This document shows, piece by piece, positions 37,400 through 45,608 of a DNA stretch of 59,231 nucleotides. Location: contig DATIIT010000007.1 in NCBI GenBank assembly GCA_035479375.1, positions 1-59,231 on the forward strand, read 5' to 3'. Position numbers and translations under genes: made by a program. The notes beneath the pieces are model-generated. The model made no database searches and was not told where the DNA came from. It saw only the letters and a program-made list of their open reading frames with translations. Within the stretch, counting starts at the first letter, position 1. Every line of letters starts with the position of its first letter. Origin of the DNA: PMNU01 sp035479375. Lineage in GTDB: Bacteria; Patescibacteriota; Saccharimonadia; Saccharimonadales; UBA4665.

Positions 37400-38093
37400 G
37401 CCAATTGTCATCCTAGGCGGGATGGGGCCGCAGGCCTCCATCCGGTTCCAGCAGTTACTTATTGAAAAGTCGATGGCGTTCCATAGTGGTGATAATGACC
37501 AGTTCCCCTACATTGTACATCTCTCCATTCCAGTTACCGATTTTATAAGCGGCGAGTCAGCCAGGCACGCCGCCGCGCAAACACTAAACCAGCTTGCCCC
37601 GCTCGTCAAGGCTTTACATCCCGGGCAAGTTGCGTTAGCGTGTAACACGGCGCATTTGCTGGCAACAGAGGTCGAAATGTTGCAGCAGCCGCCGTTTGTA
37701 TCAATGCTGGAGGTTGTAGCCCAAAAAATACAGCAGGATAACCGAAAAACCATTGGCCTTATGGCCTCGCCAACCACAATCCGCACGCGCTTGTATACAA
37801 ACATACTTGCCGGGCTTGGGGTGCGCGTGCTCGAGCCCACTGCCGCCCAGCAAGCGGCACTGGAGGCTGCCATACGGGCTGTCATTGCCCGCACTGCCGG
37901 CCAGCAAGAGCAGGCCACGCTCACCGCAGTTGGCCAGTCGCTGGCGGCGCGCGGCGCAGAGGCGCTATTACTTGGCTGCACCGAGCTGCCGCTTTTGTTC
38001 AATATGGCAGACGCCCTAGTTCCTACCTACGACTGCCTAGATATGTACGCCGAGGAGCTTATCGGCACAGAATACAGCCAACTTGCACACTAG
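37392..38093 (+). CDS. Aspartate/glutamate racemase family protein
   Basis: 233 aa. Contains the two catalytic-cysteine motifs of the Asp/Glu/hydantoin racemase superfamily: ALACNTAH (C84) and LLGCTELPLL (C196), plus the GGMGPQAS N-terminus typical of YgeA-like aspartate racemases. It would interconvert L- and D-aspartate or glutamate for peptidoglycan, or a related amino acid. ATG 37392 overlaps the previous frame by 8 bases. The last 11 bases carry the -35 of the next gene's promoter. Confidence 0.9.
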   Translation: MRKPIVILGGMGPQASIRFQQLLIEKSMAFHSGDNDQFPYIVHLSIPVTDFISGESARHAAAQTLNQLAPLVKALHPGQVALACNTAHLLATEVEMLQQPPFVSMLEVVAQKIQQDNRKTIGLMASPTTIRTRLYTNILAGLGVRVLEPTAAQQAALEAAIRAVIARTAGQQEQATLTAVGQSLAARGAEALLLGCTELPLLFNMADALVPTYDCLDMYAEELIGTEYSQLAH

Positions 38094-38111
38094 GCCGCCG
38101 GCGCTTATGAT
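38083..38111 (+). promoter_or_regulatory. Promoter of the 378-aa membrane protein gene
   Basis: TTGCAC (38083-38088), 17-base spacer, TATGAT (38106-38111). ATG 38119 follows after 7 bases: leaderless geometry. The -35 lies inside the end of the racemase gene. Confidence 0.65.
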
Positions 38112-38118
38112 AATGAAA

Positions 38119-39255
38119 ATGGATACTGCGCCCCAACCACCCCAGCCAGCGCCCTTTGCGCCGCCGGCGCCGCCTTCGCCCATCAAGCCCGTCCCAGCTC
38201 CGGAGACAGGGCGCCAGTTGCTAGATAAGATCAACTACCTCGTCTCACTCATTTCTGACCCGAAGGGGATCGACGTTTTGCTGGACACAGTGCGCATAAC
38301 CATGGCGCAGTGGGACGGCGAATCGCCATTGCCGCAAAAAGACCGCGAGGCGCTGGAAAAAGTCATTGTGGAGCTCAAGCTGTACTTGGTGCGCAATGAC
38401 CCGATCCGTGATTTCACCCTGGCGTCGCTGGAGGACCGCCTGCACGCCAAGCTTGAGGCCGCAGCACCAGAGAGCGAGTCCAGCCTCGGTTTCCTCATAG
38501 CGGTGGTGGCGTCCGTGCTTGGCGGAACGCTTGTGGCCACCGTGCTGCCACTTGGCTCGCTCTATGTATGGGCGGTGAGCGCCGCCATTATCAGTATGTT
38601 GTTCATGACCATCCTAAACACCTGGTTTTACCTGACATCGCTCAGTAACTTTAAGGTGGAGCTCAGACACGTCTTCGGATATTTGTGCATGGGCAGTATC
38701 GGGGTTGGCCTGCAGTTTGTGAGCTTCGTCTTCATTACCCTCACACACCGCGACATGCAGCCGCTCCACAAATACGGCGGCCTCACTATTTATGCCACGC
38801 TGGCGCTAGTTGTCATATATCTTGGCCTACGGAAATATGCGCGGCTGCTCCAGCTGCGCAGCAGCGCGGCCTCGCTGTGGTGGCTCGGGATTTGCGGTGC
38901 GCTGGGCATAGGGGCGGCCTCGCTAACGGCCTCCATCAGGGGTTCGGCGCAGCCCGGGTACTATATTTTCTCACTCACCAGCTTAATGACACTGGGCGCC
39001 GTAGCGCTGCTGGCCATGTTTATGGCGCGCACCATCAGCCGCAACGTCACCGCCACCTATGCCCGGTCCATGCGCGAGTTGATGTGGTTCTGCGCAGGCG
39101 TGTCCTTTGGCGCGTTTGGCTACACCTGCATTGTGGTGTGGCGCGGCGTGCTCTACGGGCCGGCGCTCGCTACCGCGCTCACCATACTGGCCACCGCGCC
39201 AGTGCTGCTCCTGCTGCACTCTGGCTACAGCTTCAAGCGCGAAACGCGCCGCTAA
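38119..39255 (+). CDS. Polytopic membrane protein of unknown function
   Basis: 378 aa. A Pro-rich cytoplasmic start (PQPPQPAPFAPPAPPSP), an alpha-helical ~85-residue soluble segment, then about eight hydrophobic helices from residue ~130 to the end, finishing in a short basic tail (FKRETRR). Conserved-looking polar residues are few, and no transporter or kinase motif is seen. ATGs at 38107 and 38113 are in frame, but the promoter position points to 38119. It may be a sensor-type membrane module without output domain. Not recognised. Confidence 0.75.
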   Translation: MDTAPQPPQPAPFAPPAPPSPIKPVPAPETGRQLLDKINYLVSLISDPKGIDVLLDTVRITMAQWDGESPLPQKDREALEKVIVELKLYLVRNDPIRDFTLASLEDRLHAKLEAAAPESESSLGFLIAVVASVLGGTLVATVLPLGSLYVWAVSAAIISMLFMTILNTWFYLTSLSNFKVELRHVFGYLCMGSIGVGLQFVSFVFITLTHRDMQPLHKYGGLTIYATLALVVIYLGLRKYARLLQLRSSAASLWWLGICGALGIGAASLTASIRGSAQPGYYIFSLTSLMTLGAVALLAMFMARTISRNVTATYARSMRELMWFCAGVSFGAFGYTCIVVWRGVLYGPALATALTILATAPVLLLLHSGYSFKRETRR

Positions 39256-39315
39256 CGCACGCAGGAGCAGGCCGCACCAATTTTACCTCTTATATACTGT
39301 ATAATGGAGTCTACT

Positions 39316-40356
39316 ATGAAACCCGTCATCCTTACCGGCATCCGTGCCAACAACGACCTCACCATTGGCAACTATCTGGGCGCCCTGCTGCCAATGGTAG
39401 ACATGGCCAAAAACCACGCCGAAGATTATGAGGTCAACCTCATGGTGGCTGACCTGCATAGCTTTATAACGCCTATCGACCATGGCGAGCTGCAGGCGCA
39501 AATCCAAAACGGCTTGCGCATATACGCCGCCGCCGGGTTGCCGCTGGACCACCCAAACGTCCGGATATTCCGCCAGAGCTACGTGCCCGCCCACAGCGAG
39601 CTGGCCTGGATCTTGGACTGCTTCACCGGTATGGGCGAAATGGGGCGCATGACGCAGTACAAAGACAAGTCCAGCAAGCTCAGCGAAGACCGTATTAACG
39701 TCGGGCTGTTCAACTACCCCGTCCTGATGGCCGCCGACGTCCTGCTCTACAACGCCCAATACGTCCCAGTGGGCGAGGACCAAACCCAGCACCTAGAGTT
39801 CATGCGTGACATCGCCGAGCGCATAAACAACCAGTTTGGGGACATCTTTACCGTGCCGCTGCCCGTGCCCAAACAGCACGAGTTCTTTGGCAAAGACCAA
39901 GGCCTGCGCATCAAAGACTTGGTTGACCCCACGAAGAAAATGAGCAAAAGCGACGAGACCGGCCGCGGCGTCATCTTTATGGGCGACACGCCCGAGGCGG
40001 CCGCCAAAAAAATCATGGGCGCCACCACGGACAGCTTTGGCGAAATCAAATTTGATATAAAAGAGCGGCCGGGTATCAGCAACCTGCTGCAAATCTTGGC
40101 GCTGCTCTCTGGCCGCCCACAGCCAGAGGTGGCAGCCGAATGGGAAGGCAAAAGCAGCTACGGCGACCTCAAAAAAGCCACGGCCGGCGTGGTCAGCAAC
40201 TTCCTGCGCGATTTCCAGACTAGGCTCCAGCAGGTAGACAGCCAGGCCATCGCCAGCAAGCTTGAACACAGCGAACAACAGATGAACGATACAGCCAACG
40301 CCACGCTCCTGCGTGCCCAGCAAGCCGTAGGGCTGCGGCCAAGGCCGAAGGGCTAG
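39316..40356 (+). CDS. trpS: Tryptophanyl-tRNA synthetase
   Basis: 346 aa class I synthetase. The HIGH-equivalent region TGIRANNDLTIGNYLGALLP is at the N-terminus and KMSKS appears exactly in PTKKMSKSDETGRG. The central block AELAWILDCFTGMGEMGRMT, with GEDQTQHLEFMRDIAERIN, supports TrpRS over TyrRS. TATACT (39293-39298) and TATAAT (39300-39305) boxes lie just upstream; an in-frame ATG at 39304 could be used instead, adding MEST. Confidence 0.95.
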   Translation: MKPVILTGIRANNDLTIGNYLGALLPMVDMAKNHAEDYEVNLMVADLHSFITPIDHGELQAQIQNGLRIYAAAGLPLDHPNVRIFRQSYVPAHSELAWILDCFTGMGEMGRMTQYKDKSSKLSEDRINVGLFNYPVLMAADVLLYNAQYVPVGEDQTQHLEFMRDIAERINNQFGDIFTVPLPVPKQHEFFGKDQGLRIKDLVDPTKKMSKSDETGRGVIFMGDTPEAAAKKIMGATTDSFGEIKFDIKERPGISNLLQILALLSGRPQPEVAAEWEGKSSYGDLKKATAGVVSNFLRDFQTRLQQVDSQAIASKLEHSEQQMNDTANATLLRAQQAVGLRPRPKG

Positions 40357-40360
40357 GTCT

Positions 40361-41227
40361 ATGGCAATTTACGTGTCCGAAACGCAGCGCGGGGCGCGCC
40401 TCGACTCGTTTGTGGTTGGCGTGCTGCCGCGCCTCAGCCGCGCGTTTGTGCAAAAACTGTGCGACAGCGGCCACATATATGTGAACGATCTCGTGCAGAA
40501 GGCCGGCTACAAACTGCGGCCCCAGGACAAAGTCATGGTGGACTACGACCCGGTGGAGTTAGAGCTGGTCCCAGACATCGACATACCCATCTTATATGAG
40601 GACGCCGACTGCGTGGCCATGGACAAGCCAGCGGGCGTCCTCACCCACGCCCAGGGCGCCTTTAGCCCGGAAGCAACGGTAGCGACCTTCCTAAGGGAAA
40701 GATTGGCCGGCGGCATGGCCGGCGAGCGGGCAGGGGTGGTGCATCGCCTGGACCGGGCAACGAGCGGGGTTATTATTGGTGCCAAAAACCAAGCGGCGCT
40801 CAGCTGGCTGCAAAAGCAGTTTGCCCAGCGTAAGGTCAAAAAGACCTACCTGGCGGTGGTGCAGGGCGTGCCCAAAGAGCAGGAGGCAGTCATCGACATG
40901 CCCATTGAGCGCAATCCCAAGGCGCCGGCCACCTTCCGCGTGGGGGCAAACGGCAAGCGCTCCATCACGCACTACAAAGTTATAGGCGCGGGCAACGGCC
41001 TTAGCCTGCTGGAGCTCCGCCCAGAGACCGGCCGCACCCACCAGCTGCGCGTACACCTGCAAAAGATTGGCCACCCCATTGTGGGCGACCCCTTGTACGG
41101 CGATGGCGCGTTTGGCGACCGGCTGTTCCTGCACGCCCTCAGCCTGGAAATCACCCTGCCAAGCCGGGAGCGCAAAACGTTTACGGCGCCGCTGCCGCCA
41201 GAATTCGAGGCCAAAATCCGTGCCTGA
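40361..41227 (+). CDS. RluA/RluD-family pseudouridine synthase
   Basis: 288 aa. N-terminal S4-like RNA-binding domain (RLDSFVVGVLPRLSRAFVQK) and catalytic domain with VVHRLDRATSG, where D131 is the catalytic aspartate, and the later motif ETGRTHQLRVHLQKIGHPIVGDPLYG. Modifies uridines in 23S rRNA (RluD-like) or tRNA; the exact site cannot be told. The stop is overlapped by the GTG start of the next gene. Confidence 0.93.
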   Translation: MAIYVSETQRGARLDSFVVGVLPRLSRAFVQKLCDSGHIYVNDLVQKAGYKLRPQDKVMVDYDPVELELVPDIDIPILYEDADCVAMDKPAGVLTHAQGAFSPEATVATFLRERLAGGMAGERAGVVHRLDRATSGVIIGAKNQAALSWLQKQFAQRKVKKTYLAVVQGVPKEQEAVIDMPIERNPKAPATFRVGANGKRSITHYKVIGAGNGLSLLELRPETGRTHQLRVHLQKIGHPIVGDPLYGDGAFGDRLFLHALSLEITLPSRERKTFTAPLPPEFEAKIRA

Positions 41228-42098
41228 GCTTATCTTGCACCCTACAACAGACGCGCAAACCAGCCAGTTCATGGCCAATCCCGCCCACGCCGTGCTCATA
41301 ACTGGGCCGGATGGCATTGGCAAGGCGGCGCTTGCCGGGCATATGGTGGCGGCCTTACTGGGCATTCCCGACCTGGCCAGCTATCCGCACTTCCTGCGCC
41401 TTACCCCGGACGGCACCAGCATCTCTATAGACAAAATCCGCGAACTGCAGAAGTTTTTGCAGCTGAAGACGGCCGGCGCCCGCCCATTGCGCCGCGCGGT
41501 CATTATTGAGCACGCCAGCGCGCTGACTACCGAAGCCCAAAACGCCTACCTCAAACTGCTGGAAGAGCCGCCGGCCGACACACTTATGGTGCTCACTGCC
41601 AGCAGCCCCCGGGCGCTGCTGCCCACTATTTTGTCGCGCCTGCAAACCATCACCGTGCACGCACCCAGCGCTGCCCAGCTGCAACCGCTGCTGCAGGCCT
41701 CAGGCAAAGATGAAACCACGCTGCGCCAAGCCTATTTTTTGAGCGGCGGGCTGCCCGGCCTGCTCACCGCCCTCATTTCCAACAGTGCAGATGGGGAAGC
41801 GCACCCCTTGTTGGGTGCCGTCACCACCGCCAAGGAACTCTTGCAAAAAGCGCCGTTTGAGCGCCTGGCATACGTGGAAGCGCTCAGCAAGCAAAAGGAA
41901 AGCGCCCTGGCCGTGTTAGAGGCCTTGGACCGCATGGCGCAGGCTAGCCTCGGCGCCAGCGCCGCCAAGCAGGACGCGGCGCGGCTCAAACAATGGCACA
42001 CGATCCGCAAAAATACGCTCCAAGCCCGCCAATCACTAGAGAAGAGCGCCAACACAAAGCTAACCTTGAGCAATTTGTTCTTGCATTTGCCGGGTTAA
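41220..42098 (+). CDS. holB: DNA polymerase III delta'-like clamp-loader ATPase
   Basis: 292 aa AAA+ protein. GTG 41220 is chosen because it begins the fold and overlaps the upstream stop. Walker A-like ITGPDGIGKAAL (about residues 28-39), VVIIEHAS-type Walker B region (RAVIIEHASALTTEAQNAYL) and the sensor/SRC-like block KLLEEPPADTLMVLTASSPR, LLPTILSRLQTI. These match delta'/gamma-type clamp-loader subunits, which load the sliding clamp. No zinc-binding Cys cluster is present, as is usual for delta' in some lineages. Confidence 0.85.
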   Translation: MPELILHPTTDAQTSQFMANPAHAVLITGPDGIGKAALAGHMVAALLGIPDLASYPHFLRLTPDGTSISIDKIRELQKFLQLKTAGARPLRRAVIIEHASALTTEAQNAYLKLLEEPPADTLMVLTASSPRALLPTILSRLQTITVHAPSAAQLQPLLQASGKDETTLRQAYFLSGGLPGLLTALISNSADGEAHPLLGAVTTAKELLQKAPFERLAYVEALSKQKESALAVLEALDRMAQASLGASAAKQDAARLKQWHTIRKNTLQARQSLEKSANTKLTLSNLFLHLPG

Positions 42099-42110
42099 GA
42101 TTCATATAAT
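42081..42110 (+). promoter_or_regulatory. Promoter of the TPR gene
   Basis: TTGCAT (42081-42086), 18-base spacer, TATAAT (42105-42110). The ATG follows 10 bases later, leaving a leader of only a few bases. The -35 lies inside the end of the delta'-like gene. Confidence 0.7.
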
Positions 42111-42120
42111 ATTCCTAACT

Positions 42121-42774
42121 ATGTTTGAGCTTGCAATCGTTGGGGCGTTCGGCCTCCTCGCCTTCCATAACACCAAAGTGCATGACGACGAATTCCTCGG
42201 CGCCAGCCGCAAAATTGGCGACCGTATGGGCAAGCTGTGGGACATCGCCCACCTCAGCATGCGCGAGAACCGCTTGCTGCGCGCCGAAAAAGCTTTGCTC
42301 ACCATCTTAAAAATAGACGAGCGCAACGCCGCCGCCTACAACCGCCTCGGCATTTTATATGCCAAGCAAAAAGAGTACCGCGACGCCATCGACTGTTTCG
42401 AAATCGCCAGCTCCATCGAAGCCACCCCTTCCAGCCTCCACAATTTGGGGCTGATTTATTATGAAACCGAAAACTACGAGAAAGCGGCCATCGCCTTTGA
42501 GCAAGCCCTCAAGCTAGAGGACCGCCTGGCCGCGCGCCATGTGGCCTACGCCAAGGTCCAAGAGAAGCTCGGCAACGAAAAACTCATGTTCCAGGCGCTG
42601 GAAAAAGCCGTGGAGCTCGAGAACAACAAAGAGACGCTCGGCCTCTTGCAAAAGGCCTACCTGGACCGCGGCATGCAGGCCGAGGCCGACCAACTAGAAC
42701 AGAGACTCCAAAAACTCATTGTGCCGGCCGGCAAGCCCAAGCGCATGCTGCGCCCCAAACGCGTCGTTGTCTAA
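42121..42774 (+). CDS. Membrane-anchored TPR-repeat protein
   Basis: 217 aa. One N-terminal hydrophobic segment (LAIVGAFGLLAFH) then tetratricopeptide repeats: RAEKALLTILKIDERNAAAY, YAKQKEYRDAIDCFEIASSI and YYETENYEKAAIAFEQALKL are three clear units, with partial repeats up to residue ~195. The basic C-terminus ends RMLRPKRVVV. TPRs mediate protein-protein contacts; partners unknown. Confidence 0.85.
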   Translation: MFELAIVGAFGLLAFHNTKVHDDEFLGASRKIGDRMGKLWDIAHLSMRENRLLRAEKALLTILKIDERNAAAYNRLGILYAKQKEYRDAIDCFEIASSIEATPSSLHNLGLIYYETENYEKAAIAFEQALKLEDRLAARHVAYAKVQEKLGNEKLMFQALEKAVELENNKETLGLLQKAYLDRGMQAEADQLEQRLQKLIVPAGKPKRMLRPKRVVV

Positions 42775-42792
42775 AAAGCGAACATTCTTTGC

Positions 42793-42798
42793 TATACT
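42793..42798 (+). promoter_or_regulatory. -10 box of the 220-aa unknown gene
   Basis: TATACT with TGC extension (42790-42798), 6 bases before ATG 42805; leaderless geometry. Confidence 0.6.
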
Positions 42799-42804
42799 GG
42801 CGGG

Positions 42805-43467
42805 ATGATCTATACATACCCCGGCGCAGAAGGCGGGTCGCAGGGAACTACCGCCATAGATACGCTTGCCGCGATGTATGCCGAGGGGCTCGTGGTACCC
42901 AGGGGTACTCACCTTCTGTTTACCATTGAAGCCCTGGGACAGGCTTTTACCAGAGGTGACTTGGGCATGGTCGACCAATCCGCCAAGAGGGACTATGTAC
43001 AAAAAGCGTTTGCCGGCCTCATGGCCGTCGGGCTCATGGAAGTGGAGCGCGGCCCGAGGCTGGATACAAACAACCACCCCATAAGCACGTACAGCCTAAC
43101 ACCTGAATTCCCTGGTGTGATTGCGGATTATAACGACACGTACTTGTCTATTCTAAGCGACGTGCTCGATGAAGATCCAGAGGCAGTGGAGCATAACATG
43201 CTAGCTGCCTTAAGTGGTGGCTACCGCCTCGTCGACGTGCCGCTTTCCCGGGTACCGCGTACGATCAGCGATAGAAGCAAGAATATTGGTGAGGGCGGCG
43301 TTGTACGCAGGGCATTGGCCGGCCTGGCAACCTTCCATGGCCTGGAGGAGGCTGTAGCAAATGTAATTACCGAGCAGGTAATCAAAGCGCACGACACAAT
43401 CTACCCCTACGGTTCGCGCAGCAGAGCCAACGCCCGCAAGCACACTGGGCAAGAAGACGAGCAATAA
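42805..43467 (+). CDS. Winged-helix-like hypothetical protein, first of a pair
   Basis: 220 aa, soluble. Residues ~20-100 look like a winged helix: a helix GTHLLFTIEALGQAFTRGDL, a recognition-like helix RDYVQKAFAGLMAVGLMEVE and a strand-rich wing (ERGPRLDTNNHPISTYSLTP). The second half is helical. The next gene shares the layout (VGIDVLFNVARRDS; AQYSFYALNGLERCGAIRYD; GSLGLYTPLHSL), so they are diverged tandem paralogs. The stop TAA directly precedes the next ATG. Probably DNA-binding; targets unknown. Confidence 0.65.
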   Translation: MIYTYPGAEGGSQGTTAIDTLAAMYAEGLVVPRGTHLLFTIEALGQAFTRGDLGMVDQSAKRDYVQKAFAGLMAVGLMEVERGPRLDTNNHPISTYSLTPEFPGVIADYNDTYLSILSDVLDEDPEAVEHNMLAALSGGYRLVDVPLSRVPRTISDRSKNIGEGGVVRRALAGLATFHGLEEAVANVITEQVIKAHDTIYPYGSRSRANARKHTGQEDEQ

Positions 43468-44049
43468 ATGAGCGAGCACCAGACCCAGGCAAACGAGCTA
43501 TATGACGGCCCAAAAATTAGTTTTGCCGGGCTGCTCGCCGCCATGCGACGCAGCAGTGTGCCGACGAGGGTGGGCATCGACGTACTCTTTAATGTAGCAC
43601 GGCGTGACAGCAAGCAACATATTACCTCGGTTGACCTGCGGCAGGGGCCGCCCGCTATCGTTGCGCAATATAGTTTCTATGCCTTAAATGGGTTGGAAAG
43701 ATGTGGCGCCATCCGCTATGATGAAGAGCGGTCGCTGAGGCATGGGTCATTGGGCCTCTATACGCCCTTGCACTCGCTGACCCGTGCCAGCCAGGGGCTC
43801 ATTACTTGCTACCGTAAAGTGTTGGCGGAGTCACTGGGCGGCGATAGCGATAGGGCGGCAAGATTCGTTGATGCCCACACCTATTCACGCACGTTGGCTG
43901 CCACCCGCTCGCCGAAGGTAGGCTACGCCATACCGAGTGGCAGTAAAGCGCACCAAACTTCTGACCCTGATTGCTTACTGTGTCCACTTTTGCTACAATC
44001 ACATCTGTTACGCCGATGTAGCTCAGTGGCCAGAGCGGCTGTTTTGTAA
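43468..44049 (+). CDS. Winged-helix-like hypothetical protein, second of the pair; 3' end runs into tRNA-Thr
   Basis: 193 aa as read. The N-terminal ~110 residues match the sister gene's winged-helix layout. From about codon 168 the frame is made of the tRNA promoter (TTGCTT at 43971, TACAAT at 43994) and then the tRNA-Thr gene itself; its stop is in the tRNA anticodon loop. The Leu/Cys/Arg-rich last ~28 residues are thus probably not native. The gene seems to have lost its stop or suffered a frameshift near its end. Function unknown. Confidence 0.55.
   Translation: MSEHQTQANELYDGPKISFAGLLAAMRRSSVPTRVGIDVLFNVARRDSKQHITSVDLRQGPPAIVAQYSFYALNGLERCGAIRYDEERSLRHGSLGLYTPLHSLTRASQGLITCYRKVLAESLGGDSDRAARFVDAHTYSRTLAATRSPKVGYAIPSGSKAHQTSDPDCLLCPLLLQSHLLRRCSSVARAAVL
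43971..43999 (+). promoter_or_regulatory. Promoter of tRNA-Thr(UGU)
   Basis: TTGCTT (43971-43976), 17-base spacer, TACAAT (43994-43999) with TGC extended -10. The tRNA begins 12 bases after the -10. Confidence 0.8.
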
Positions 44050-44087
44050 ACAGCGGGTCGTGGGTTCGACTCCCTCCATCGGCTCCA
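44012..44087 (+). tRNA. tRNA-Thr (anticodon UGU)
   Basis: 76 nt including encoded CCA. The acceptor GCCGATG pairs with CATCGGC; the anticodon stem GCTGT / ACAGC encloses loop TTTGTAA with anticodon TGT; the T-arm contains GGTTCGACTCC. A T7 run follows the CCA directly and may end transcription. Confidence 0.95.
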
Positions 44088-44125
44088 CTTTTTTTGCGAT
44101 TCTGAGCGCCCGTCCACAATCCATC

Positions 44126-44154
44126 TTCCGTCTGCGCCATAAAAATGGTAAAAT
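44126..44154 (+). promoter_or_regulatory. Promoter of tRNA-Tyr
   Basis: TTCCGT (44126-44131), 17-base spacer, TAAAAT (44149-44154) with TGG extended -10; the tRNA starts 11 bases later. Confidence 0.7.
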
Positions 44155-44164
44155 GGCATCTGTT

Positions 44165-44249
44165 GCAGGGATAGTGAAGCGGTCAAACACGGGTGACTGT
44201 AAATCATCTGGCTCAGCCTTCGGGGGTTCGAATCCCTCTCCCTGCACCA
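44165..44249 (+). tRNA. tRNA-Tyr (anticodon GUA)
   Basis: 85 nt with encoded CCA. Acceptor GCAGGGA / TCCCTGC; anticodon stem GGTGA / TCATC with loop CTGTAAA (anticodon GTA); a long variable arm, as expected for bacterial class II tRNA-Tyr. Confidence 0.95.
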
Positions 44250-44263
44250 ATTAAGAAAAATTG

Positions 44264-44287
44264 GCCGCCGCTGGGCGGCATTTATGT
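44264..44287 (+). terminator. Terminator-like hairpin after tRNA-Tyr
   Basis: 6-bp stem GCCGCC / GGCGGC with a 4-base loop, then ATTTATGTTT. It ends 14 bases before the next start codon, so it may also act as a leader hairpin. Confidence 0.5.
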
Positions 44288-44300
44288 TTGTGAGGACAAT

Positions 44301-44726
44301 ATGCCCATCGTACGCTTTCCACTTGCAGAGCGCAGCGGCCTAGCGCTACCGTCTTCGCCGCTTGACCTTAGGGAGTCAGAGCTGGTGCAGCACATTGCCT
44401 CGCGCGGGGTGCGGCCGGCCGTGCTTCCGGGAGGCACAAAAATTACACTGGACGGCGGCGCATCCGGCGAGGGCGTGCGGGGCACCTGGACGGTGGAGAC
44501 TGAGCGAAGCGAGCCGCCCGAATTGGCCGTCGTACGGTTTGAGCCGTACCCGGGCTCTGGCGCAGCGGCGCAGCAGATCAGCATACCTGAACAGTTAGTG
44601 GTCTTCTGCAGCGCGATGCCGCAGGCTCCAGGCAGCGATGTGTGGGTTGCGCACGAGGTTGTTGCCGGCCTGACGCCAGGCGGCCTGGAGTACCTCAGCG
44701 CCCTAGCCATGCACCGCTCCAGCTAA
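44301..44726 (+). CDS. Hypothetical protein between tRNA-Tyr and tRNA-Thr(GGU)
   Basis: 141 aa, soluble, strand-rich. ATG 44301 follows GAGGAC; the longer frame from 44193 lies inside the tRNA and is rejected. Segments GTWTVETERSEPPELAVVRF and VWVAHEVVAGLTPGG suggest a small beta domain, but no family is recognised. It sits where tRNA-Gly usually lies in the homologous tRNA-tuf cluster of many bacteria. Confidence 0.6.
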   Translation: MPIVRFPLAERSGLALPSSPLDLRESELVQHIASRGVRPAVLPGGTKITLDGGASGEGVRGTWTVETERSEPPELAVVRFEPYPGSGAAAQQISIPEQLVVFCSAMPQAPGSDVWVAHEVVAGLTPGGLEYLSALAMHRSS

Positions 44727-44742
44727 CGGCAAGCGAATCCGC

Positions 44743-44771
44743 TTGAGAAAATAGGCCTTTTGCGGTAAAAT
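44743..44771 (+). promoter_or_regulatory. Promoter of tRNA-Thr(GGU)
   Basis: TTGAGA (44743-44748), 17-base spacer, TAAAAT (44766-44771); the tRNA begins 14 bases after the -10. Confidence 0.75.
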
Positions 44772-44784
44772 GGTGACTATTGTT

Positions 44785-44859
44785 GCCGTCTTAGCTCAGG
44801 GGTAGAGCACCTCCATGGTAAGGAGGGGGTCCGGGGTTCAAATCCCCGAGACGGCTCCA
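44785..44859 (+). tRNA. tRNA-Thr (anticodon GGU)
   Basis: 75 nt with encoded CCA. Acceptor GCCGTCT / AGACGGC; anticodon stem CCTCC / GGAGG with loop ATGGTAA (anticodon GGT); T-arm GGTTCAAATCC. A GGGC / GCCC mini-hairpin followed by T6 at 44870-44890 may terminate the transcript. Confidence 0.95.
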
Positions 44860-44896
44860 GAAACTATAAGGGCCACTGCGCCCCATTTTTTATACT

Positions 44897-45550
44897 ATGA
44901 CAAAACACCTCCGGCCAACTGTGCATTACGAGCACCTGTCATCGCGGGAGACTGACCTATTGAGCCCGGCGCTCTGGGACGGGCGTTCTATTGGCGTTGG
45001 CGAAGCGCGGCCCTATAACCCCATTGAACTCACAACGGGAAACATCATGAGGCTGCTTAAAGCATCAGTGGCCGCCGGCTCGGCCATAGGCCGGTCGCTA
45101 CGGCACCCGCTGCGTTATGGCGCGGCGATTACCTTTGGGTGGGGCGACACCTTTCCGGGCGTTGAGTTTCCCGGCGCGCACGTTGTGCACGACCACGAAA
45201 TGCTCGCCTCCCGGGGCGACCCGTTTGTCATCGACCCTAACGAGTTCCCGCCAGCGACAGCATTCCCCAACAGGCCAGGGATGCCTGGTGAGCCGTATGA
45301 GCTAGTGGAGCCGCACGTGCGCTACCTGCGCGCAGCTGCCACACAAACGGCGATAACCGTGGGGGATGAGCGGCAGCTCGTTATCGTCACTGGCATGGAG
45401 CCGGATAGCGGTGCACGCTACACCCAGCAAATCAGCGCCCTGCCCATTAATGACGTCGTGCCGGTAGGGCAGGTCAGCCACTTCGCACTCGGCAACACCG
45501 GCTACGAAATGCTGACCCGCACCCGGCAGGTTACGGTGTATCCTGGCTAG
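44897..45550 (+). CDS. Hypothetical protein, first of a paralogous pair
   Basis: 217 aa, soluble. Shares with the following gene a helix (GNIMRLLKASVAAGSAIGR against QKIMRRALAAIAIVERAKK) and a longer block FPGAHVVHDHEMLASRGDPF against YPENSAIMLDHERVLTRGKN, the DHE and RG positions being constant, then FP.A and a Pro-rich loop. TATACT directly abuts the ATG, too close for a normal start site, so the true start or promoter is uncertain. Not recognised; the conserved DHE could be a metal or catalytic site, but this is speculation. Confidence 0.65.
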   Translation: MTKHLRPTVHYEHLSSRETDLLSPALWDGRSIGVGEARPYNPIELTTGNIMRLLKASVAAGSAIGRSLRHPLRYGAAITFGWGDTFPGVEFPGAHVVHDHEMLASRGDPFVIDPNEFPPATAFPNRPGMPGEPYELVEPHVRYLRAAATQTAITVGDERQLVIVTGMEPDSGARYTQQISALPINDVVPVGQVSHFALGNTGYEMLTRTRQVTVYPG

Positions 45551-45571
45551 CCGCGCGCCGGCTTCACTAAG

Positions 45572-45600
45572 TGGCAATTTTAACCTATAAATGATATAAT
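45572..45600 (+). promoter_or_regulatory. Promoter of the 221-aa paralog
   Basis: TGGCAA (45572-45577), 17-base spacer, TATAAT (45595-45600) with TGA extended -10; ATG 45609 follows after 8 bases (leaderless geometry). Confidence 0.75.
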
Positions 45601-45608
45601 ATGTAGAC

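Noticed and set aside
38107..38118. Earlier ATGs for the 378-aa membrane protein
   Set aside because: They lie within or right after the -10 box; the TTGCAC-17-TATGAT promoter points to ATG 38119.
44193..44300. Upstream start for the 141-aa gene inside tRNA-Tyr
   Set aside because: The extra codons are the tRNA 3' half and a hairpin; ATG 44301 has a ribosome-like site.
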